Below, one piece after another: positions 23,346-37,345 of a stretch of DNA of 64,000 nt. The notes under the pieces are model-generated. The model saw only the letters and a program-made list of their open reading frames with translations, ran no database searches and was not told the DNA's origin. Made by a program: the position numbers and the translations under genes. The stretch's first letter is position 1, and every line of letters begins with the position of its first letter. Where the stretch lies: assembly GCF_001949145.1 (NCBI RefSeq), contig NW_019091404.1:2185608-2249607 (forward strand), in the 5' to 3' direction. Source of the stretch: Acanthaster planci (taxonomy: Eukaryota > Echinodermata > Asteroidea > Valvatida > Acanthasteridae).

Positions 23346-26300
23346 AGTCTGGTTGAAACTGGTCGGGAATGGGGGCGGAGGGGGTGTGGCCTGTGGACGC
23401 AGCACGAAGCGATATACATGTATGTATGTTAGTAGCAGTGGGTTTCACCCTGGATCTGCCTATGGTGACAGGTTGTAATGGATGGGACCGGAGAATGGCA
23501 TAAACTAGTCATTAATTCAAAAGTAGGTCTAGGCCTACTTCAAGTTCAAGTGGCCGAAGGCTGTTCTCTTTCTCCATGTTTGCATTAAGAAAGAAGTCAG
23601 TCATAACAGTTTGGCTGATGAGCAGATAAACCATGACTGAACACAGTAAAAGGGACTGACCTCATCTTTATTTCAGTGTCCTGTAAAAATCTAAGATTAT
23701 TGGGTTAAAAACAAGCTGATAAAGCTTACCTTCAAAAATCTATATTTTCGTCAGTTGTCATGGTTGTAAATCAGAGGAAAAAAAAGAAACATTGCCATGA
23801 AAATTATGTTGTATTCCTCTCTGTTTCAACTTCCTGAACTTTTCAAAGTACTTCCGTATATTCCTGTCTTGCTTTGGATGTTACATGTAATTATGCGTGA
23901 TACACACATGTGTTTGGTAAAATGGAACACAGACACTGCTCTGTATTCTCTTCAATTTAATTGTTTAATTAAAAAAAAAAGTTTAATTCTTCCCACTTTT
24001 ATTTGTGACCCTTACAAAAATGGAAAGCGACATTCCAAATTAAGAGTGAAATGTGAAACAAAGCTCTGCAACGATTGAGTGACTTAATGAGAATCTTAAT
24101 TACAGTATTGTATCACATGGAGTAGCCTGCAACTATATTAGACCATATTACACCGCTGCTCAACCAATGATGATATCCTTCGACACCATTAAAATTTCCT
24201 ACTACATTATCTGTGCCAGTTGGGTGACCTTAACCAGGCATGACCTCAGGCATACCTTGACTGTGCTACATCTGTTCCTGTTTCCAATCGGTTTCCTTTA
24301 CAGGTTCCTTTTTAAAGTAGTCAGGCCCCTTAAGCCCATCTCACCTATCCAAGGTGTGAAAACCACAAAAGCCATGGTGTCAGCATGGTGTCTTTCTAAT
24401 CCTCATCATGGGGCCTCTGCATGCAGCCATATGGGTCTACAATAATTAGACAAGTGGTGGGGAGGGAGGGGGCTGGGGGAACATTCCCCTCCCCCCCACA
24501 AATTTCCATTGCCCCCCACTGAGAAAGCAGATGAATGGCTATTGAACAAGACTAACAAAAACTTGCCCCCAAAAAACCATACCACTGAAAGTTGGTGCCC
24601 CCCCCCATAAGGTGCTGGTGCCCCCTTTCTGCCCCTAATAGTAAGATCCTAGCTACACCACTGGATTAGAGGAGTACTTGGCAAAGCAGAACTGATTTGA
24701 GCAGCTCACAAATCATTCCAAATTCCCTCAAAGAACCTGTCACTGTGCGCTGTCAGCTTATTGACATGTTTACTGACAGCAGACAAAGATGAGTCAAGCC
24801 CCCCCTCCCACAGCTCAGCATGCCAATGAATTGAAATACTTGCAAATGGCTGCATCACTTAGTGGTGGTATCAAAGATCAGATCAGGAATGTGAACAGAT
24901 TAAGTGAGACCAGAACCCAGGTTTCATCTCTCATTCAAAGTGCAAATATATATCTTTCAGACAGAAGTACATGCCAGGTTCACCATATGGTAGCTTCCCA
25001 GTGTGTGACTTTTATCTTTTTGCGCTTTACTGACAACACACAGTCAATTATTTCAGAATGTACCAGTGCTGTGTGCAGTGTACATAAAGGTAACAGCAAA
25101 CATTGTCAATGAAGAATTACTGCAAACAGTCATACCCATTAATATGTCACTTCCTGTCATTTACAGACTTGCATTATGTACATAAGAAGGCGTTTTTAGG
25201 TATTTATGCCTATGAAATAATGCTGGAGGGGAAACAGGAGTTTTTAAACAATATTTAATAGGCTTACATTGTATTTGAAAAAACACTGTACGTGTACATA
25301 GAGTATTGGAAGACATTTGAGCATGTCGTGGTTTGATAACAATGAGCGGTCAGCAGCAGAGCAGGTGAATTAACACAAATAAGGCACTGACGTTGCTGCT
25401 GTGGGCTACGTGTAGTGTTACATTTCCTTCCACATGTATGTAGTTACATTTCATGTCCTGTTATTCTTCCTGCATGAACCATTGCACGGTGATCTGGAAG
25501 CCCCCAGAGTGTGCTGATACCGATTTTGAATGAAAAGAAGATGATTGAAGATATGATTGATTCACATCAATGACTGCCCCTCGTAACTTTTGCATGACTC
25601 ATAGCCCTTTGCTTGTTGATTTAAACCAAGTATCACTGTCAACACGTATGTATGTTTTCAGATCTTCAGCAATGACAGTCACGTCGACCTTGGAAGTTGT
25701 GGAATTTCTACCGACTGCGCTTTGCCTGTTTGTCAGTGCTAATAGTACAAATAATAATGAACTACGGGTCAAGAGTTTATCATAAAACCAGCATTTATCC
25801 TGCCATTAGAGGCATGCCCCACTGTGTGGAGATTTTAGGGGCTATTAAATGTTAGGTTACACCATACATATAGGTCATGTGCATACACTGACTACAGTGA
25901 TTATTCCTTGATTGGAGAATCAAGTTCAGTGTACTCAACAGGAGAGAGTAACTCCAGAAATTCACTTCATGGGAAATATTTCCAGACTATGATGAAAACT
26001 CACTGAAACTCTTGTCTGAATTTGAGATGTTTAACCATCATCAATTTGCAAGTGCTGTTGTGTCATGTGTGCCAAACATTCTAAAAAAAACCCAGTGTGT
26101 TAAAAGATTTTGAAGCTCATGTTAAGTTTTGTTTTGATCTAGAATCATACATGTACATTTACTCACTGACAATCACCCCAAACAGTTGATTGAAAGTTTG
26201 CCCTACCATGCCTACAGAGATAAAAGCAGTTGGATCAACAAGAATTACTATGTTCCTCTGGTTTGGGTTTGAATTATCAGGGCTAACCCCAAATCTGTAC

Positions 26301-28277
26301 AATCAGTGACTTTCTCCAGATGTTGATGTAATTTGATCACAAGGCCATAATAGGTACACTGTAGGCCTCCATTCAGCCACTTTAATTACACTGGGCACTG
26401 TACTCATGTGGGGACAGTCTGTGATTGAATTTTAGGGCAGGGCTTGGAGTTGCCCAAGCTTGGGCTAATTGAAGGACTTTGTACATGTAGGCACTGAACA
26501 ATGAACAGGAAATGTGCTATGAAAATTTCAATTACACATGCCAAAAATTCTGAAGTACTGCAAATGTAACTGACGTGCATTCATAATTTTGATTTGAATT
26601 CTGCATGAAGCATTTTATAGTTGTTACATTTTAACTCACAAGCGTGCAATTTTACCTTTTGGCCTTGCATGTCAATTTTTATTTGAAAAAAAATACAAAC
26701 AAAACAAGAAAAACTTCTAAACTGGATAACCTGAAGCATCCACATGTCCCAGAACTGACACCTGTTTATCCACTGGGTCAACAGTACACCCTTCATCAAT
26801 TTCTTTTGTCCACCGAGTACAGAATTTGTCAGTAGTAACCAAGCAACTACCAGAATTACCCATTTAATATTTAACTCCTTGTTTATTGGCACCGAAATCA
26901 AAGATCCCGAACGGCTCAGAACTGACCGATGAGATATCCTCAGGGATACAACTTGGTAATTAATAAACAATTGATTTCCTCATCATCGATAAATGTCCAC
27001 AGCTGAGTATTGGACAAAGCTAACTCCAATTATCATCAATATTTGTATGGTAATAATGACTGAGTTCTTATCAGTTATGACTCTTGACTTCAAAGGGGAC
27101 CAACATGTACCGTACCTGTACATGTGCAGAGTAAATCTTCCTTGTTCAGGAATATTTTTAGAGGGGTCTATTGGTTGGGGTTATGCACATGGTGTGAAAC
27201 TTGTTCTGGACATGAATCTGTATCCCAACAAATGAAAAGAAACACTCTCTACATACCGGTAAAACCACACTAAAATTACCTCAGCGAACAGTAAAACTCA
27301 TTGTTCTGGTCTAATCTGTTTGTGAGGGTTTTTTGTGTTTGTGTCAGGTTTTGCACCTGTTGAAATGTCATAATTAACTTTCAGGTTGGTGACCACATCC
27401 ACCCACAAACTGTGGAAATCAGGGGAGTGAACTTCCACCTTGCTAAGAGTTCTGTTCCCTTTGGGATACCTGGGCCAGCTGAGGCCATGTCTCACATATA
27501 AATCTGCAACCAAGCTACATTATATGGACCTGTGTGTGTGTGATGGTTACAGGTTGTTGAATGTCTAAACAAACACAAATTTACAGGTGGCCACTGGCAT
27601 AACTGTAAGAAAAAAATGCATGTTTTTGAGAAGGAAAAAGGATCACTTCAACCTGTTTTTGATTTTTGTCAATTCTCACAAAGTGAACTGCTGAAATTTG
27701 TATTTGTTTCTCAGATGCCCTCTGCGTTGAATTCTTCTATTAAAGTCAGGATTCAACTATTTCCAAGATGTGCCAGGCACTTGTTGGTTGTAGATTTGGG
27801 CTGGCACAATTAAACAGACATTTGCTTATTATCATAAAATTCTGGCATCAACATTTTGCTGTGCTGGAGCTTGGTGAAGAAAAACATATCCCCACAAGGG
27901 TGTGATGGGTACAATGAAGGCAGGAAGTTATTCACTCACTAGCTGGTCCTTCCTGTTGAGATCATCTTTTTTTCTTCTATTGCCATTCGCACAGCATGAT
28001 GTCATTCATTATTACAGCCAATTACGGATGAGGTCCTTAGAGAGAAGGAAACACACAGGTGGAAAAAAAGTAGTTGTTTTTCTTTGTTCGTGTACATTGT
28101 ACATTTCTTATAGCTTACTGTGAGATCAGACTTTCTCGAGAGATAAAACAAATTCTTTACCCAACTTGTACAAGTGAATTTCGCCATAAAAATATGTAGT
28201 CCACAATCTGGGAAGCTCTGATTCCCAAATCTCACTTGACATGGAGAAAATAAACCTATCTAGTATAGGCAGTTGGT

Positions 28278-28758
28278 TAGGGCTGTGCCGAATACCCAAA
28301 TATCCAAATATTTGATCGATTATCAAATATTTGAATATTATTTTCCAAATTTGAATATTCGAATGCAATTTTCCTGAAAAGGACCAAGGAATTTCCTTTG
28401 TTTTAAATTAGAAAAATTGTACTATGGAGGCTTTTTTCAAGCAGACTCAAAATGAGAAACGATTCAAAATGTGAATTATTCATTACACAATTTAAAAGGA
28501 ATAGAAATTTTCAACAGGGCAAGGAGTATTGTTCGTCTCTTAATCTTGCTAATATATGGCTGGAGATACCGGTACATGTACTCCTAGACGTGAGAAGCTA
28601 TTATAGTGATTATAATGTAAAATTGCGTGCATTATTACAATTGATGTGTGGTTTGTTCCGCAACAGTCTGCCGGTTGGTATAACCGAATACTGAGATATG
28701 CGATCGAATTGAAGGTCGATTATTTGACTAGTGAATTTTTCCAATTGACTCAGCCCTA
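28278..28758. mobile_element. Non-autonomous hAT-like element
   Basis: The ends TAGGGCTGTGCC... and ...GACTCAGCCCTA form short terminal inverted repeats of hAT type. They are flanked by the 8-bp direct repeats CAGTTGGT (28270-28277) and CAGTTGCT (28759-28766), which match at 7 of 8 positions. The interior starts with AT-rich palindromic words (AAATATTTGATCGATTATC..., GAATATTCGAATGC). No transposase coding is seen. Confidence 0.75.
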
Positions 28759-31377
28759 CAGTTGCTTCTAGCCATTGAAAGTGACTTCTTTTTTTTATTT
28801 TGAAAGAAAAGACAAACAACCCGGAACCACTGTAACAAGGCCTGACTTACTAGTACACTGAGTGACGAGTGTGTGGGACTGTGTTGACAGTTGGTGGTGT
28901 TTCTGCACAAAACTGCTTTTAATATACAATGTACAACTGCAATATATACATGTACCACACCAAGCATTTACAAATATAACACAAGTTTGATGAATGTAGT
29001 TGAATTCCTATCCCTGTCAAAAGGAATTGTTAATGAGGTCAGTTCTGTTATTTGTGGATGAGAGTCTTTGTGTGGGTCAACAACACCAAATAATGAATAT
29101 TTCTTCATCAGCCTCGACACATGTCAGAACCAAAATTGATCTGAGCTGAGTGTGGGTTAATGGCCTACAATTAAAATGCCTTCCTATCAGTTAACTGATC
29201 ATAAATGATTGGACTTTATCTGTACCATCTCTTAGTGATATGTGTAAATTCTTACAAATGGGTCATTATGGAGACATTTTGTGGTAAATTTTTCAACCTT
29301 AGGGAGACATCGGTCATTAAGGGGACAATTGTCTCCCTAATGACCCGGCTACCAGAAGGAGGCCAAATTTTACTGTCCAAATTTTGAGATATATAATAGA
29401 TTAGTGTCTAAGTTGAAAACATACGAAGTTTGGTTCAGATCAGATTAGGGAATATTGAATTATAGGACAGTAAAGTTTGTGCACGTTCTTATGGGAATAT
29501 CTCCCAAGTGACCCATTTTCGGTAAATATAATCATTCTCTGTATTATAAGGAATATGTAAATTTAACACTGAAAAGTTAATCAGTTTTAACAACGTAACT
29601 GCAGGTACTACATGTACATGTATTAATAAAACAGCCCGCCAGAATCAAATCTCAGAATAAAGGCTGATGTGATCTGAATGTTGGAAGGATTTTGCAGTTA
29701 TTGAAATAGTAGAATCTACATGCAAGGTTTTCAAAATGTGTAACATTCTCTTGCATACAATTTACCCCAAGTGCATTGAAACAACCGGCTAATGGTAGTT
29801 TTTGTGTATGGGTCATTCCATTAGGTTGGGGCACAATTTGTGACAGTGTCCTTGTTACATGGGTAACTTTTACCACCTGTCATGACCTGTAGAGTAGGTC
29901 ATTTACTCTGTAAAAATATCACACACCGTACCTCTGTATTCTGCCTTGCAAGATGTATTTGGGAATCCACATACAGGGTAGTCATTGCAGGGAAATAGCT
30001 GTTCATTTTTACGGAACCCATTTGGTCACCTTTGTGCCCCAATCTCGTGGAGTGACCCATATGTCAAAGTTCATACAGTGTACATGTATATCAACCTTGT
30101 TGGACAAGCCACAGCAAGCTTGAGGACAGTGTTATCTTGCCAAAAGATTTGTGGCATGGAGTTGAATCAACAACATGCATTCTTATCGGGAGGATTAGGA
30201 CAAGAATTTATTGATTTTGGATGGAATGAAAATGCTCTCAATGATAATTTTGTCTCCTGAACATTAAAAACAAATGTGAACATTCTTTTGTTTTGTTAAA
30301 GATTCGCAGTATTTTTTTTTTGCTGGAGATGGAATTGTGTTGTTTCCAAACCAGAATTTAATACAGGCATTGAGCTACACGTAAAAGGTCAACAACAGGA
30401 CTAACTGATGTTAGTTGAGGATAAGTGGCAGGTATGCAGTGAAAGCGGTTACAGCTTTCAAGAAAGAGTTAAAAGGCACCTCTATGCGGTGGCGTTGGAA
30501 TGATTTTCAAAGTAAGGGGGGTAGTTGTAAGACCATCAGGCATTAGCCATTCATAGATTGATCCGTTAGCTCCGCCCTATTATCGGACCCATCAAAAGCT
30601 GGGGGCATGAGTTGAAACACGAAGAGGTCACCGCCCCCCCCATATCCCCTCTTCCTCTGCTGGTGGCTCAGTCAAAAGTAACTGGGCACCAGTTGCATAC
30701 AAAATTTCCTTTGCAGTCAGAGACATTTTGGCTGGTAACAGAGTCTGGCTAAACATAGAAAAAGTGGCTTTGTGAATTTCTGTGCTCGGTACCTGTAGCT
30801 CCACGATTCATGAACATACATGTACATGTATGTATAAGCTTTGTCAGGATTTCGGTTTCTGTTTCGTTATGTTCAGCAGTAACCCTTGGATATTTAATTC
30901 CCTTCCCCAGCATTTCCCATAATTCTAACTCCACTTTTCAAGTTATACATTCACTAGGATATCCCAGTTGTTCCAAATTTATATGAAGAATATAAAACCA
31001 ACCCCCACTGAGCATGAATATTTTTCTGACAACCAATTAATCAAATTCCTCATCTAGAAGGAAATGGCTCCATGATATTCATCCAACGTGTCAACAAATT
31101 CCCCCTACTTGACTTGTCCTGACAATTGAGCTTCAGTTGTCAAGAGGTCCAAAGATGAAACCAACCAAACTCAAGGGTTGCTATGATACATGTATGAATT
31201 TTTATCAACTTAACTAGGACACAGGGTTTGTGGCCTAGGTTCCTATTTACTTGGGTTGACAAGTTTTGTTCCTTTTTCTTTCAGTCATCAAAACTGATAC
31301 CTAACTGCAGACTTGCAAGAGCAAACTGCAAATAATAAGTCAATAGAGCAGACTCTATCACAGTTTGTTTTCTTGCA

Positions 31378-31599
31378 ATAAGTCTTTTGCAAGTTAAATT
31401 TGAATAGAAACTTATACACCGAGTTCTTTAAATTCACATGAACATAACAGTTGAATTCTCCTTACTGATGACACTGTTGATATACTTTGTGATTCGGGGC
31501 AAGATTTTGCTTAGTTACATAATTAAGAGACGCCTTGCACCAATACACTGTTTTCAATTAAAAAGATTTTATTCAAATTTAACTCTCAAAAAGCTTATT
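31378..31599. mobile_element. Hairpin MITE, family A, internally deleted copy
   Basis: This is the same family as 7999-8358. It shares AAGTTAAATTTGAAT, CGAGTTCTTTAAATTCAC, TGATTCGGGGCAAG, TTGCTTAGTTACATAA and GAGACGCCTTGCA. The right end is TTTTATTCAAATTTAACTC...GCTTATT. About 140 bp of the second inner arm is missing relative to the long copy. Confidence 0.75.
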
Positions 31600-34581
31600 A
31601 TTATTCAGTCCCCGGTATGTTGGCAATCAATTATTGTGTAACCCTCGGGAATTTCATCTTGAAACAATATTTAACAAGATTTCAGTCACTGGGGAGTTTT
31701 AAGATATTTTCTTGCTCTCAAAATCCAGAGGCAGTTGGAAACTACTAATGTGTTTAAGTTTGACCTTCAGGGATTATCTCCTTGGATTATCCCCTCAGTA
31801 ATCTTCATTAGTTGAAGCGATAAGAGTACAAATGACTTGATAGGTAATTGTTCAGTCAAGCCTTTCACAGGGGGTAATCCCTCTCACCTAATGTAGGCCT
31901 CTTACAAGGAACTCATCCAAGAGGTCTGTGCACCCTGTTGTCAAGGAGCCTGTACTGCAAGGGTGGATTAAACCGGAATTGAATTTGTGTGCCTCCCCAT
32001 TTCACATAAACCATGTGCCGTAGGATACTGAAGAAAAAAATGAAGCCACAGCATAAAGCAGAAACCTCGTCGAGACAAAACGTGAGCTGCCAAACAATTT
32101 CCTGAGGGATTTCTCATTGTGCAGTGATAAATTTGGTTAGATATACCAGAATACTAAAGGTCAACGTACAAGTTGAAAAAGTTTCCCAGGATATTTAGCC
32201 TCACACCTCAAAAATACAGTAAAAAGGAAGATATAAACAAATTGCCCCCCCCCCTTAAAAAGGGCTCTGGATTTGGTCCTTTGTCTCAGTGACAAATAAG
32301 TGTTCTCCACAATTTGTTTTAGCAGGGGGGCCTCCCTACCAAAATGTTAGACCACCATGCTAATGTTTTGCCGCCCCACCAAAATTCTCACTGCCCTGCT
32401 ATTTCTTCTTTTGGATTCTCCCTATTCTCCACCATCTTCACAGTTATGATCTAAACGGAAAGAAGTTAACAGCACCCTATGGAGAAAACATGATGAGTTT
32501 GCCATCAGAACATCACAACAGAATACATGTAGCACTTTGTAGCGTTTGTGATCAAAGCCAGACACAGTATAGTACAGTTAGATTCATTTCTTTTTAAATT
32601 TCAGTCAATTGTTAACAGCCAACTTGACTTGACCCACGAATTGATGGACTGAGAATTACTTGTGGATCAACTTTTGAAGTTGTGAATAATTGAAAGTTGG
32701 CCTGCTATTAACAGGTCAGAGAGTAATTTAAGTTCAATTGTGGTAAGCAAGGATCATATATACAATAGTGCCCGTTGCAAATCCCTTGTGGACCCTTATT
32801 CTGGGGTTGATGTTAAAGGCTGGTGTACTAGTGCACTTGTAAAGTGGAAAGGGTCCATGTGAAATATTTTGTCAGAAAAGACTGGACAGGGATCGTAACT
32901 CCTGATCCCTTACACATTCTGTAGTCATAGAGTTATTTGGGGATCTTTCAATTGACGTTTTTAAGAACAGAAATAGCCACTCAGCTTTGATTAAGAGAAA
33001 AATGTGGAGTTGTTAGTTCATGCATTCCAAGATTCTTTGCAACAAATATGTGGTCAGTATGTCACACCATGGTTGCACTTAAGGAAATGCTCCACACCTC
33101 GCAGACAGAACACTTGGTCATTGCCAGAAGATTTCTGTCAACGTGGCTCTGAACATGATTCATTTGTCTGTAGGATAAGTGAGTGGTCGATTCTTGCAAT
33201 GTTTGATAAATGAGATCATGAAGTATGGTGGAAGCGCTACCTATATAACGTATTTCCTTTGAAATGTGAGGAATTTAGTCACCTGTTCCTGCACATCCTT
33301 GTTTATTTGACGCACTGTCTATGTGACGTGACGTGACGCAGTGGTGAAGCAAGCTGTGCTGTAAATAGTCCACCTGAAAGTTAAAGCCATTCCACTTAAT
33401 CAAAGCATATTGCATAACAGCAGTTAGGTAGGCACTATTCATGTACAGTGACAAACAGGCAGCAAGTGAAGTGAGTCAAGTGACCTTCACTTTATAATCC
33501 AGATATTCGGTGGAGCTTGGTTACATTTTGCTCGTGTATCCTATGTTAGCTGTGGTAAGTATTGATTGGCCTGTGTGGATTTTTGATGTCATTCATTTTA
33601 TTTCTAAATTCTGGTGTTTTGATACTGGCTACTGTAGTTCCAACTTTAGAGGTACATGTACATGTAAGTGGAAATGTTGTACATCCATAAAGCACTAAAG
33701 TTCATCTTGGTCCTTGAACCTGACACAATGATTATGTTAGATACATGTTCTTGAATCTTTAAGATCTTCAGTTTTCACAATGCCAAAGCACTCTGTGTAC
33801 TCAGTGCTTTCTGAGACGGGGAAAAACTTCACAACTTCAACACAAGCTCACCTGTTTTAGTAAAGACTTTAGATTTCTTTTAAAAGTGTTGGAACCTCGC
33901 ATCCGTAATGTATGTGTCGATGTGCTAATCTATGTCACGTGTGGGGACAGACTATGGTTGCATTATAAGTGAAGTAGGATGTTTCTGCCTCCAACATCTT
34001 TGACCATATAGTTGTCAGGTCCCTTATTTCGCCACTTACTGATAAATCAATCAGACTTGATAATAGGTGGCAAAATTAGGGACTTGGCAACCATATACAC
34101 AGATATTGTCATGGAGGTTAGTATATGCCAGGTATGAACTCCCTGAATTCTGGATAAGATAGACCTGGCAGAAATTTGTCTGCTAATGTCCTTCATTATG
34201 TAGCAGTATACCCTTGAAAGCAGACCCTCTGGTAAATACATACACACTCTAACTGACCAGCAGGTGTGTTTGTGTTTGGTTCTGGATTTGTTTACATCTT
34301 AACTTTCATTGATTTGCCTTTGTGGCTGTTTTTGTCTCCACTGAGTCCAGAGGCCGGTGTATGCTTTGCTGTAAATGAGGAAATTTCTCAGGCGATTGGG
34401 GTTTCAATGCATTATTGATTTCTGGCCGGACTAAGTGACTTGTTGGGGATCTGCACACATTGTAAGACATTGATTGAGCATTGTCAATGCATATACTGTA
34501 CCAGGAAGGTGTTAGTTTATTTAACACATGTGTCAGATTCATGTTTTTTATATCTGGAGTCTACTGTTGTGAGACACAAGA

Positions 34582-34660
34582 CAGTCAAACCTCGTTAATA
34601 AGAGCACTCTTAATACAACAGTTTGCTTATAACAAGGACGTTTTTAGGTCCCGATCCTTT
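34582..34660. mobile_element. Fragment with pogo/Tigger-like terminal sequence
   Basis: The sequence CAGTCAAACCTCGTTAATAAG followed by TTATAACAAGGACG resembles the terminal repeats of pogo/Tigger-type elements (CAGTCAAACCTCGTTA...). The opposite end was not found nearby, so it is treated as a fragment. Confidence 0.4.
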
Positions 34661-37064
34661 TGTTTTTCATTGTTTTCATTTCTGATGAAACAAGGCTCCT
34701 ATCATGACAAGGTAATTTGCCCAGTCTGAGCAACGTCTTATTGATGAGATTTGATTTAATATCCGTGTAGCAGTTGAAGACAAGTAGGAAGACAAGGCAG
34801 TTAAGATGGTTGTTTTATGTTACATATCCTCTCTGTTTCATTTCAACCATGAATAAGATAAGCTTTGAAGCTTTTCAAAGGGAGCACCATACAAGGATAT
34901 CTGTTTTTGTGAGGGTACTCTCAACCAGATAGCAATTTTGTTTAAGTACCCATTGGTCAGATTGCAGTTAGTTTTTTGATTGACCATTGAAGCAACTACG
35001 GGTATAGTATTCCGAACACAAATTATAAATGAGTCTCAGGTCTTGCAACTTCCCACTGCTGAGGCAATTTTGGCAAATGTTCATCTTTTTTTTCTGGAAA
35101 GTACATGTATATATACATGTTCAATGCACCGTATATTATACTAACTATTTGGTTGTTCAAGGGCCCAGGCTGTTATGGCATCAGGGATAACAAGTTGACT
35201 AGTTGAGACTGATTATGGGGACAAAATTTAATGCGCTTGGCCCCCCAAATATCTATTGTTTCAGCATGCGTGTTGTCCTCACATGAAGATGTGTACATTG
35301 TACATGTACACTTGCATCATGTACAGCGTAAGTGGAAGCAGTTTTTAAATCCCAGACGCTGGTACTAAAGTACATGTACTTTGCCCTGGAGCTAACCTGA
35401 GTACAAGAGCCTGTTTAAATCATTCCCAGGACTTCATGAGATTGACAGGAGGCTGCTTGCTTGCTGGAGATAGTTTCTTTTATTGGAAAATGCAAATGTT
35501 GGAGTGATGTCACATTACATGAGAAGTGTTTGATGTACCGGTAAGCCGAGAGCAATGAAAGATTGGTGTCGAATGGTGTTTGTGTGCAGAAATCGGGCAT
35601 CTTCGCAGGGCTTCTCTTGGGAAATTGGGCATCTTCAAGGGGATTCTCCAAAAGGGGATTAGACTTTAGGTAATGATAAGCTTTTCCTGTTAAGACATGA
35701 GTAAAATTGGAAGTAATGAGTTTTATCTGCTGGGTCAGTATTTTTTTGTCCACATGCTGTATTTAACATCTCTGGGAAGTCCATTTTGGAATTGATTGAG
35801 GCTTTAGTCTTTGATAGTGGCACACCAGCGACAGCAGCCAAAATTGTGCAAAACATATCCAACTTGGATTTGACCTAAACTTTTTTCTGCCCCAAAATAT
35901 TTCATAATACTGCAAATACAGCTTTAGATTAGATATGAATCTAATGATTTAGATTTGTACCGGTAACTGGATCAATCATTAAATCTGTTTTTATGTGACG
36001 GTGTTTGGAAAATGTTAAAGGTCGACAAAACATCTTGGATTTAACTTGCCATTGTGTGTAAATCCTTCATTGTTAGTAAATGCCTTTTCCAGGGAATGGG
36101 GAAAACTCAAACAGATGGTTGTTTATTTGCAGTCTGGACTGTTAAAAATGTGTCATCATTTAGGGGATTAACCTCTTGAGGGTTGTCCATTTAGTACCGT
36201 CAACTTGAGTGTTTATGTCCATGATGCAACTAAAATTAAAAAAAAAAATTATTTCATGGTTTTGTTTGATTGGAAATGGAGGGCTGTAAGTTACGTTAGT
36301 GAGTGTATGGACTGTTCCATTTTAAGCTCTGTCTCCAGTCAGAATGGTATGTTCTGAACAGTTCCAGATAAAAGCATTAGCAATAATTTTTCTTTTTTTT
36401 CTTGAGGGTTGAATGTGGGAATTACAGGACTATATTCATGCAAATTTTAGGGCTGCAGCAAAGTGCATACATTTTGGCTTCATTCAACAACATTTTGCTT
36501 CCTGGAGGCTCAGCACTGAAAAACTCCATGTACAATGTACATGTACATCCAGGAAGCACCTGTGCAGTGGTACTGCTAGAAGAGTCCTGCAATATAATTA
36601 TGCCCCTGCCCATCGGTGACTCCAGAAATATTGGTTTGGAATTGTGGGATATTGTCTGCCAGTCTGTCAGCGGGGCACTGCAGTGTTTGCTTTGTCATGA
36701 AGAAGTTGTGACAAGATACACAAAGGGGGCCTGGGAGCGTGTTCAAGGCACTTGAGAATTTCAGCTGTTGGATTTTTTTTGTTCAGAAGCTGATGGCAGA
36801 GGCATGTTGTACATGTAGTGTTTGAAGTGGCTCATACACAGTTAGTGAATGGATGTGTACTTTCGATGATGTGACCGCTAAATGGGGGTCTAATCCTAAG
36901 TTACAGGTGAATCAATTAGTAGTAGTCTAGCGTCAAAATGCTAGACTTGCATGTAGTTGAATGATCTGAGAATAATTCTTAAGGCCTTGCACAACAGAGC
37001 CTCTCAAGGCAGGTTGAACCCGGGCAAGCCCAAATGCTTCCAAGGAGAAATTTCATTTAGATGT

Positions 37065-37345
37065 CATTTACATGTACAGGTACATGTAGTCGGGTTTGCA
37101 CAGTGGTTCTTTCCTCGCCTTCCACCTGCTCGGTCCACATGTGGATTGGGTTTTTAGTCCCTACTAGATTTTGTGGGTTTTACCCAGAATATTCCTTTGG
37201 GGTTTTCCTCCCGCCTCTAAAACTGTAACTGCTTCTCATTGTCTCCTCTCTACAGGTTTCTTCAGGCTTTCAACTACAGTGCCTAGGGCACTCTTGAGGA
37301 ATCCTTGGTGTCATTATCAGAAATAACTAATCATAATAATTTATG
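37065..37345 (+). mobile_element. SINE-like repeat, probable
   Basis: The segment has a tRNA-like but degraded head (about 37090-37160, GCACAGTGGTTCTTTCCTCGCCTTCC). It is followed by GGGTTTTCCTCCCGCCTCTAAAAC and a tail reading TTCAGGCTTTCAACTACAGTGCCTAGGGCACTC. I recall these phrases from dispersed repeats of marine invertebrates. There is only one copy in this window, so the call is tentative. Confidence 0.35.

Noticed and set aside
26581-26970. 129-codon minus-strand frame with hydrophobic runs
   Set aside because: It is in AT-rich sequence where hydrophobic chance frames are expected, with no family resemblance or neighbouring exons.
36402-36755. 117-codon plus-strand frame
   Set aside because: It has no recognisable motif, contains a TACATGTA repeat word, and has no supporting splice or codon pattern; it is probably chance.
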